A DNA stretch of 64,000 nucleotides from the NCBI GenBank assembly GCA_037976565.1, contig CP137673.1:1600851-1664850 (forward strand). The letters are read 5' to 3'. This DNA comes from Mesocentrotus franciscanus (Eukaryota > Echinodermata > Echinoidea > Camarodonta > Strongylocentrotidae). The notes below the pieces were generated by a model that did no database searches, was not told where the DNA came from, and was given only the letters and a program-made list of their open reading frames with translations. Both the position numbers and the translations under genes were made by a program. Position 1 is the first letter of the stretch; each line of letters begins with the position of its first letter. Below, piece after piece: positions 58,422-64,000 of the stretch.

Positions 58422-61340
58422 TTCTTCTTCATCTTAAAAAACCAACAACAAAAAAGGGGGGAGATAATGATATGTTAGATTACCGATTCCTGTCCTTTTT
58501 TTTTTTTGCGCTATCCTGACAAACCCGCTCGTGGTACGTTACGAAGGTTTGCTATAGTACATGCATAGAATTATACTGTGTTAAGGGACTTGGATCTCAA
58601 ATTAAATAACTCAAATAAAGATGCTTCTTTTGCTGCAAAAGTGGGACTGGCAGTGTTAGGTTATACATGAACATGTATTTCACCAAGGTATTGCATGTAT
58701 GGAAAAAATGGTATCAAGGCACAATGAGTGCATCAACTTTTGCAGACTGGAAAGTGATGGTCAATGATCCATTATAAACATGCACTGCAGCAGATACTGA
58801 ACACAAGCTGAACCTACACATGTATGAATTATATGTGATAACATTAATAGGTAAAAAGAAAGAATAAAACCATATTCAGTCATTTACTTTAAGTGATGAT
58901 TCCTTTCGCAAGGATATTTTTCCATGTTCCTTACAAATTTTAGGTCGTCAGCATCAAGGTTACAAATAAAAGTCTATCAATTTTATGGCTTACAAGAAAC
59001 GTACTCAATTTGTATTACAACAGTAGTGAAAATGATTTTAATAATAATACTAGATTTCTGTATAACACTCAATCATACAGCAGTAGCACTCCAAAATTAT
59101 CCCAGTTTTATGGAAGCTACAATACATTGCAATTAAAAATTAGGAATTCCGTCCAACCAGATATCCATTTAGCACACCTGGGTCACTAAAACTGGTTGTA
59201 AAATTCCTTGTCTAAGGAAGGGCATAAACAATGGGCAGAGATTCAAACTTGCAACCTGATGATTTGGAGTTTATGTTAATCCTGTAGACCCCAGCAGCCC
59301 CATGATCTGTGAATTCCTAACAAATTCACTTAGATTGATTATATATATACCTCATACTTTGTAGAGAGTACATTCATTGTATCTATGTCTTCATTCTCCT
59401 GTCCAGGAACCTGAAAGATAAAACAAAAACAATAATCCAAGATAATGGATATCCCACCATATCTTTCTCGAGTCCTGAATAAACTTGAAGATAATCTGTT
59501 GGATTTTAAAATATTATGAACAGCCACACATGAGAACTGAACCAGTGACATATATTTCTCACTCAAACCATGGACCTACTACTAATAGATCCATGCTCAA
59601 ACTATGAGATTGTAAGATTTTGAAATCATGAAAATAAACATACATAAAGATCATTTTTCAAAGTTACTGATAACAACACATAAATCTACACACTGAAAAA
59701 TGAACTATATTCAAGACATACAATTACTGTTTGATATTTTGTTATTACCTTTTTTTCATTGTGCACTAACATTAAAGTGACTTTGTAAAATTGTTAAGAT
59801 GAGATGAAATGGTGCTAAGGTAGTGACTACAATGGTCGATGTACAATTAAAGATAATCTGAAAATTTGAGTGAAAATGGACCATTATTAATGACACAAAT
59901 TGGGAAAAACTGATCTGATCGATTTCTTAATTCTTCCAACTATATTATTACAATTTAATTACATTGTAGGTGAATGTAAATCGCCACAAAGCAATAAATT
60001 GGCTCTACATACCATTCCAGACATTTGAGTGTTGACAGATTTTTTATTGCCTGTTTTATGTCTTTTTCTCATGGAAAAACAGTTGGGAAAATTCAAAAAT
60101 GGTTGGGAGAATTTACTGTTGATCACTGTTAGAGGGTGTTGACCAGTGTCGCCTTCTTAGAAAACCATTAATATCTTTGTGGTTTAAGAATTTGTTCAGG
60201 ATTTTTTGCATGTTAGAGGGTTAGTACATTAAAAGGAAGATAATAAGTAACATTTCATACCAAAATTACGCAATTTTTTAATCAACCTTCAACAATGTTA
60301 CCAAGTCACTTTAAGAAGTCCTAGCATGGGGGAATGTTTTGAACAGTTCTTGTTGCAGGACGAAGGTTTACTAGGAAACTTCATTTAAAATACTTTCAAA
60401 TAACTTCTCATAATAAAGTACACAAGGACATGAGGACAGAATTCAGATAGATTCCTCAACTACATAGTACGCAGCTTTGCAACCATTCTAAATATGAACA
60501 TACAGGTGTATTTCATTTGTAATAATCTTGCCATCTTTGTCTACCCATTTCTATCAAACACTCTTCCCTCTCACATGTTCTCTATTATAAACAAACCTTT
60601 TGTTTCCATGGTAACCTCCTCCTCACAGAAGTTCTGAGAGGAGGGAAGGGCTTGTTTTCTGCTTCTGATTGGTCTACATCATTCTGGAGGGAGTGGCCAA
60701 CCTAGATCCCATTTAATAATGACAAGAGACAATTTTAATTTAATTGAGGAAAATAAGCATACCAGTATTTTTGGACTAAGATTGACCATTTTTTAATCCT
60801 AAAACAGTAACAAGGATATTTATTATAAAGTTCATTCCGAGCAATTATATGTCATGCCCAATTTAAAAATAAAAAAACAAACATTCAAAGTCAAAATGTA
60901 CCCCTAAAGAGTTCATTCATGATTATTATTCAAAGACTTGGTTACACACAAAGGGCATTATACATGTAATTGTTCAACACAATTCTTTTGCAATGTGGTT
61001 CAAATGACATACAGATTATTGCATATATATGAACTTTACAAAATCTTTTAAATACCATCTTGAAAGCAACTACATAGCTTATAATAAAAATAAAGCTTTT
61101 TACTCAAGATACTACAATTACTTGTTCTTTTCCTGTAATCAGGCCTATATTTAATTTCTGGATGATGCTGTTGCATGTAACACAAATTATGGATTGACTG
61201 GAAGCATAAATAAAAAAAAATTGATGAAGCTCATTTAGCAAGCATTCATTATTCAAGAAATATCATAATATCATACTCACATCAATATCACTGTATGATC
61301 TTGGCTGAGTTTGACCCGATATAAGGGGCTGTCTTTCCAT
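42813..61340 (-). CDS. clcn7: Lysosomal CLC-7 type Cl-/H+ antiporter
   Basis: Twenty coding exons: 61281-61340, 59351-59410, 57076-57141, 56362-56500, 55719-55828, 55037-55180, 54220-54303, 53290-53448, 52779-52895, 51749-51870, 50723-50864, 49671-49764, 49155-49321, 48240-48297, 47698-47911, 46750-46864, 45780-45851, 44614-44790, 43524-43604, 42813-42908. Phases all match: 2,277 nt, 758 residues (human CLC-7 805). Ion-pathway motifs are GSGIP (150-154), GKEGP with gating Glu194, FSLEEG with proton Glu261, and GLFIP (462-466). The 67-residue spacing of the two glutamates equals that of human CLC-7, so exchange rather than channel activity is expected. Two CBS domains occupy about 575-758. ERQPLI at residues 2-7 fits the acidic dileucine lysosomal sorting form. 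MNPSPY, RALGLRH and VTRKDLA favour CLC-7 over CLC-6. In mammals the partner is OSTM1. Donors of exons 4 (T|GTATCC) and 15 (C|GTGCGA) are non-consensus but are required by frame and length. Several exon edges are duplicated or invaded by MITEs. Confidence 0.96.
43989..44333. mobile_element. Possible MITE with perfect inner hairpin
   Basis: AAAGGAGTGGGCTC on the left and, inverted, AAAGGGAGTGGGTCG on the right suggest short terminal repeats. At 44,239-44,282 ACATGAATGGTATCTCCACC pairs with its inverse around a 4-base loop. It lies in the last part of the intron after CLC exon 18. Confidence 0.45.
44392..44470 (-). pseudogene. Decayed duplicate of CLC exon 18 edge
   Basis: The minus strand reads N-L-G-H-N-C-L-L then [15 protein letters not shown] and a good donor GAG|GTAAGA, paralleling [21 protein letters not shown] of exon 18 (44,614). 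There is no usable acceptor in frame. SINE-like sequence separates it from the true exon. It is a duplicated exon end that kept an open frame and donor but is probably not spliced in. Confidence 0.75.
44484..44585 (-). repeat. SINE tail fragment
   Basis: An (ATA)n run followed by CTTTCAAAGCGTGC...CTCAAGGCGCTCC resembles the minus-oriented 3' body of the SINE/LINE tail family. Confidence 0.4.
44866..45130 (-). repeat. SINE body fragment, head missing
   Basis: An (AAT)n run, AGCGCATGAC...TATGCGCTTCCAAAG, then GGTACCCATTTACCTCACTTG and AATGTAGATAAATGTCTTGCC match the body of the tRNA-derived SINE at 16,080-16,390 without its promoter head. Confidence 0.55.
45351..45660. mobile_element. Foldback MITE, copy A
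   Basis: Inverted arms of ~55 bp begin GGTGTTTCACAAAGATCCTA. It is nearly identical to the copy at 46,021, with CLC exon 17 (45,780-45,851) lying in the gap between the two. CCTGG precedes the left end. Confidence 0.75.
46021..46330. mobile_element. Foldback MITE, copy B
   Basis: Same family and length as the copy at 45,351. Flanking CTGG at about 46,018 and 46,331-46,334 gives the 4-bp target duplication. With copy A it brackets CLC exon 17 as direct repeats. Confidence 0.78.
48339..48500. mobile_element. One-ended TTAA MITE fragment
   Basis: After TTAA (48,335-48,338) it follows the left half of the 53,859-54,210 element (AGCCCCTCTAAAGTGTTGGG and on), then loses similarity. No right end was found. 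Confidence 0.65.
48905..49149. mobile_element. hAT-like MITE at CLC exon 13 donor
   Basis: This 245-bp element has ends TAGTGCTGTA / TACAGCACTA, a CCGAAC-rich interior, and the perfect 8-bp duplication CTTACCCC (48,897-48,904 and 49,150-49,157). In gene sense the duplication is GGGGTAAG, the exon 13 donor itself. The exon-proximal donor keeps GTAAG from the duplication, and its +6 T is the element's last base. A second copy of the donor lies beyond the element. Confidence 0.85.
49531..49632. mobile_element. One-ended TA MITE (CAGTCAAACC family)
   Basis: TA then CAGTCAAACCTGCTTTAG and an interior as in 29,734-29,906, but the right end is missing after GGAACCTGTA. It lies close to CLC exon 12. 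Confidence 0.6.
50992..51250. mobile_element. Foldback MITE, GGTGTTTCACAAAGA family
   Basis: The arms GGTGTTTCACAAAGACTAAG and inverse enclose an interior similar to the 6,099 copy. The flanking words CTAG and CTGG fit the CTRG target preference. Confidence 0.72.
51938..52042 (-). pseudogene. CLC exon 10 duplicate B
   Basis: This tandem copy of the first ~105 nt of exon 10 keeps the acceptor (CCCTCAG) and an open frame containing [10 protein letters not shown] and GLIGG, with changes V to L and L to Q. The last 17 nt of the exon and its donor are replaced by ACATGTC and an (ACAG)n run. It lies upstream of the true exon in transcript order. Confidence 0.88.
52108..52215 (-). pseudogene. CLC exon 10 duplicate C
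   Basis: This second tandem copy (170 bp from B) keeps the acceptor and an open frame with [10 protein letters not shown], with Leu to His in the GGLLG stretch. It lacks the same 3' end as B, so B and C share one truncation event. A shorter decayed remnant follows at 52,299-52,372. Confidence 0.88.
52299..52372 (-). pseudogene. CLC exon 10 remnant D
   Basis: AAGACAATAGTTGATGGCAT and then CATCAAGCTTGG-like words of exon 10 survive around an internal deletion. There is no open frame. Confidence 0.6.
53166..53186 (+). mobile_element. Isolated hAT terminus
   Basis: CAGTGGCGTAATGAGC and the following A run match the left end of the composite element at 1,795, but the interior is unrelated and no partner end was found nearby. 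Confidence 0.5.
53859..54210. mobile_element. TTAA MITE abutting CLC exon 7 donor
   Basis: This 352-bp palindromic element (AGCCCCTCTAAAGTGTTGGG and inverse) lies between TTAA words (53,855-53,858 and 54,211-54,214). In gene sense the right TTAA occupies intron positions +6 to +9 of exon 7's donor (GTAAGTTAA), so the element begins ten bases into the intron while the donor stays consensus. Confidence 0.88.
54330..54560 (-). mobile_element. CR1/L2-like LINE 3' end, second copy
   Basis: On the minus strand this matches the 3' part of 27,830-28,268: TTATTCAAAATTGCTTTTGA, TTCACATTGAT, TTGTAGGTTTATTTG, and the tail AGCGCTTAGGGACTTCGG...AGCGCTTTATAAGC. Confidence 0.75.
55215..55382 (-). repeat. 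84-bp tandem copies of CLC exon 6 acceptor edge
   Basis: The block covering the last ~50 nt of the intron, the acceptor and the first ~34 nt of exon 6 is present three times with exact 84-bp spacing (TGAT(T/G)TGTGGTATACC at 55,147, 55,231 and 55,315). The two extra copies lie upstream in transcript sense. Splicing to either gives [13 protein letters not shown] then a stop, so only the exon-proximal acceptor is productive. Confidence 0.9.
57240..57432. mobile_element. TTAA-flanked MITE (AGCCCC ends)
   Basis: This 193-bp element between TTAA words (57,236-57,239 and 57,433-57,436) has ends AGCCCCACTGCACTAC and inverse AGCCCCGCTGCACTAG. Same family as 26,288-26,448, inverted. Confidence 0.8.
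58347..58415. repeat. (TA)n microsatellite
   Basis: A pure TA run of ~33 units in a CLC intron. Confidence 0.95.
60602..60615. promoter_or_regulatory. RFX/X-box-like site
   Basis: GTTTCCATGGTAAC (inverse GTTACCATGGAAAC) matches the imperfect palindrome bound by RFX-family factors. It lies in CLC intron 1, beside a CTCCTC/GAGGAG inverted pair and a GATTGG (CCAAT-box) word at 60,668. It could mark an intronic enhancer or be a chance match. Confidence 0.3.
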
Positions 61341-61396
61341 TTAATCCCTAGTACGTTGAAAAGCCGCACAGGCTGGGCACCATTCAGTGTTTCTTA
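61341..61396 (-). other. clcn7: CLC 5' untranslated part of first coding exon
   Basis: In gene sense, TTTAGATTTCTTACAG is a good acceptor ending at 61,397. It gives 56 nt of untranslated sequence before the ATG at 61,340, which implies at least one upstream noncoding exon. A candidate donor CATCCAG|GTAAGATG is at 63,801. Confidence 0.5.
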
Positions 61397-61570
61397 CTGT
61401 AAGAAATCTAAATGCATAGATAAAATAGAAGCATGATGGATCAGTGATCACAAATAAGAAAGCTTTGTGCAAATGCTACTAAATGATAATCTTTTTAATT
61501 TGCCATGAGCAAAAATTAGTACTCCACGCACCATCCTATTTACGCTTATTCTCTCTCTCTCTCTCTCTCT

Positions 61571-62450
61571 AAGTGCCATATCGATTGACTGTGGCGATCA
61601 TGCTGTTCCACAACCCTCTGCTCCTAGCCTTCTCTATTAGCATTACTCCCAGTTCTTTTACTCCTCTCTCTTCTAACAATTTCTGCAGACTGTCCATCCA
61701 AAGTATCCTTCTTCTTCCCCTACTCCTCCTTCCCACAATTTTCCGTCAAGGCAAGATTCTCTAGGCCTTCTTTACGTGTAATGTGTCCCATGAACTTCAA
61801 CTGCCTAATCAACATCTCATGTTTCATTTTCCTTTGCACTCCAGCTCTTCTAAGAACTTCCTCATTACTAACTTTATCAGTCCAAGGGATTTTCATCATT
61901 CTTCTTAAAAACCACACTTCGCAGCTTTCCAACCGCTTTTTAGTATCCGAGGCTAAAGTCCATGTTTCACTGCCATACATAAGTACTGGGTAGATGTAAC
62001 AATTCAGTACTCTTATGCTGGTCTTCATACCCAATTTGCGATTTGTTAGAATTTTGCCTAACTTTGAAAATGTAGATTTAGCGAGAGCTATCCTTCTCTT
62101 GATTTCTGTCTCACATATGGCATCATCGGAGATCATGCTGCCGAGATAGTTAAAAGAGGAGACTTGTTTAATAACCTGTTCTTTCAGTTTCAAGTTACAT
62201 TTTGGACTGCTCTTCTTGGAGACTACTAGGCACTCTGTCTTTTTATAGTTGATATCTAGTCCCATTCTCTCACTTTCCTTAACAACTACATCCAGGAGTC
62301 TCTGGAGATCTTTCTCTGATTCAGATAATAAAACAGTGTCATCAGCATATCTAATATTTGTGATTGAATGGCCACCCACTCGTATCCCATTTTCATTCTC
62401 CAATTCTCTTAGAATGATTTCACTATACATATTGAACAGGTCCGGCTTAT
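61571..62450 (-). pseudogene. 5'-truncated LINE reverse transcriptase fragment
   Basis: From 62,444 the minus strand encodes the end of a non-LTR reverse transcriptase: PDLFNMYSEI at the truncated start, the catalytic YADD, LDINYKKTECLVVSK, FNYLGSMIS, and the C-terminal YGSETWTL and ILTNRKLGM blocks. The frame stops near 61,723. The following bases continue the C-terminus in another frame (GRRRILWMDSL, then RGLWNSMI) to about 61,571, so one frameshift separates them. A (CT)n run lies at the 3' border. RT fingers and endonuclease are absent, so it is dead on arrival. Clade not assigned. Confidence 0.85.
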
Positions 62451-62927
62451 TAGCTTAACAAATTCTTTTTTTCATAAAGTTGGCATAAAATTGGGAATGC
62501 AAAATCAGCCTTTTGCATTCACCGGAATGGTACATGCACTTCCATTTTCCAGGCTGGATTAACCTCGTGAACTCTTGCTGGAGGTCAACGTTTTTGTACC
62601 AAAACAAAGCCGAAGGCCAATCAGATCATTCGTTTGAGATTGGCTTTATGACTATTTAAATATTAATGGGTCAGCTGGGCTGAACTCGTACATAGCAATT
62701 GGACGTTCGTAAACTTTTTGATGAATATTCATTATACGGTGTACTCAGTCTCAAATCAAGATGGCTGACGACGAATCCTGTTGACGACAAGTCTTTCTCA
62801 AATTAAAAATTAATTTAGGAGCTAATTGAATGAGCTATTGTAAGTGAAAGTACATAGATCTAGATCCCTATTTCAGTTTTTGCTATTTTTTTCACAATAA
62901 AAAGTGTAATATTGCAGCCAAAGGAGG
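62451..62927. other. No gene recognised
   Basis: AT-rich sequence between the LINE fragment and the SINE. Nothing is supported here. Confidence 0.5.
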
Positions 62928-63330
62928 CAAGTTGGCTCAGTCGGTAAAGCGTCTGCCTGTCGAACCAAAGATCTCGGGGTCGAACCAAAGATCTCGGGTT
63001 CGAATCCCAACAAGGCGGATGACTGAAGCCTGCGTTGTGTGTTAACGTACCCCTCCTATTGTTTCATAGACGCAGGCTATGTTAAGTGGACAACCCTAGT
63101 ACACTACGTCCCTCGCACAGGACATTAAATGGAGGCCCCGTGTACAGACTACAGGAGAGTCACCACCCTTGCATGTTAAGAACCACAGCACTTTTCGTAT
63201 AAGAGTAGGGGGAAACCCCGGTGTACATATAGTGGTCCACCTGCACACCCCAATCAGGCCGAGTATATACGGCATCTGCAAGAATCTTCAGTATTGAAGG
63301 AGGCAGATTATCTTGAAGAAGAAGAAGGTA
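62928..63330 (+). mobile_element. tRNA-derived SINE with duplicated head segment
   Basis: A box TGGCTCAGTCGG (62,933-62,944) and B box GGTTCGAATCC (62,998-63,008) form a tRNA-like head. A ~310-bp unrelated body and an (AAG)n tail follow. A 20-bp segment between the boxes (GTCGAACCAAAGATCTCGGG) is exactly doubled at 62,959-62,998, lengthening the A-to-B spacing. The doubled arm excludes a normal tRNA fold. Confidence 0.8.
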
Positions 63331-63479
63331 ATTTCTAAAGAGTGAGAAAAAAATCTTGTCGTACTATCGACGCGACATTGTACTCGTAGCATCTCATTTA
63401 TCTCTCCCCTCACTATACTAGTACTTACTAGTATTGACTAGTCACTACCCCATACGATGCACTTCAGCTCAGTCTCTGT

Positions 63480-63990
63480 ATAGAGGCGGTCAGTGGAGCC
63501 AGACGTAGAACAACCGTTGATATCAGATGCAGAGACTGAAGCTTTCGGAAATTCGGTCTACGCCGACCGAATTAGCCAGAGCTAGAGTACGGAGCTCGAT
63601 CCTCAGCGCGCAGAGGCGGAGACGCTAGGCCTGCGCCTAGGCCTAGGCTATGCTATGGCCACCGGCCCGGCAAAGTGCGATGAAGATGACGGCAGATACA
63701 GACAATTTACGTCGCTGCAATAAACTTTTGTACAATCAATTGAAGATCAATGTCTGAAAGATTACATAAATTACTTTCAGGTATCATGACAACATCTTAC
63801 CTGGATGCGGCGTCGGTACCAGTGGCAAGCACAAGCTAGATATAGTCTATATATTGATGTCCAAATCATATGACGGGTGTCGAATATCAAGTCTTTTTCT
63901 AGCTTGGCCTGTTTTCCAGGCTGCGCTGAGGCCGACTAGGCGGATGGGGTATCCATGCATGTTTTGAATGAATATGTATTTCACCATGGT
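63480..63990. promoter_or_regulatory. CpG-richer region with donor; possible gene start
   Basis: CpG density rises between 63,480 and 63,720. On the minus strand a perfect donor CATCCAG|GTAAGATG at 63,801 could end a noncoding first exon of the CLC gene. On the plus strand a 23-codon frame starts at 63,655 and an acceptor-like ATTACTTTCAG lies at 63,780, so a divergent plus-strand start cannot be excluded. The evidence is indirect. Confidence 0.3.
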
Positions 63991-64000
63991 TTTGATGAGA

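Noticed and set aside
42813..61340. CLC-6 instead of CLC-7
   Set aside because: Some positions resemble CLC-6 (VPSGLF, LLCK-like VCK). However, there is no long insert between the CBS domains, and [24 protein letters not shown] and the spacing fit CLC-7.
61573..62458. Plus-strand Ser/Leu-rich frames
   Set aside because: They are antisense to the LINE reverse transcriptase fragment.
62928..63010. tRNA gene
   Set aside because: A and B boxes are present, but the acceptor stem is not formed, the middle is duplicated and a SINE body follows.

Overview
This is a eukaryotic, intron-rich, AT-rich nuclear window from a marine invertebrate. A sea urchin or another echinoderm is the best guess. That guess rests on the close match of two conserved proteins to deuterostome families and on the mix of tRNA-derived SINEs, LINE tails ending in GCGCTATATAAGAA-like sequence, and abundant foldback MITEs. 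The species cannot be fixed from the sequence alone.

Three protein genes can be assembled exon by exon, all on the minus strand, with every splice phase matching. (1) 12,920-19,119: a six-exon gene for a 358-residue secreted protein with a signal peptide and about six YWTD (LDL-receptor type) propeller blades, with no EGF, LDL-A or membrane segment. (2) 22,751-33,965: a complete 15-exon eIF3 subunit D gene (549 residues, human 548). (3) 42,813-61,340: a complete 20-coding-exon lysosomal CLC-7 type Cl-/H+ antiporter (758 residues) with both exchanger glutamates, two CBS domains and an N-terminal acidic dileucine signal.

The rest is mostly mobile DNA. Two large copies of one composite hAT-like element lie in opposite orientation at 1,795-4,516 and 34,171-37,856. 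Each has CA(G/C)TGGCGTA ends and its own perfect 8-bp target duplication. Each carries a higher-order satellite array, an array of ~180-bp repeats, a retroelement Gag-like CCHC zinc-knuckle ORF and a scrap of C2H2 zinc-finger code. The second copy holds a nested element with 5-bp target duplications and, inside that, a foldback MITE whose empty site is preserved in the first copy. It sits about 200 bp upstream of the eIF3D start codon.

The most unusual theme is damage and duplication at exon edges. In eIF3D and the CLC gene, three exon boundaries or exons are tandemly repeated (4x, 3x, and 3x plus a remnant), and a fourth duplicate has decayed. In the CLC gene, two unrelated MITEs also sit exactly at 5' splice sites: one target duplication copies the donor itself, and the other begins at intron position +6. 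Both preserve a usable GTAAGT.

Layout: 1-12.9 kb repeats and unassigned fragments; 12.9-19.1 YWTD gene; 19.1-22.7 intergenic; 22.7-34.0 eIF3D; 34.2-37.9 composite element; 37.9-42.8 intergenic; 42.8-61.4 CLC-7 gene, possibly with a noncoding first exon near 63.8 kb; 61.5-63.4 a LINE fragment and a tRNA-derived SINE.
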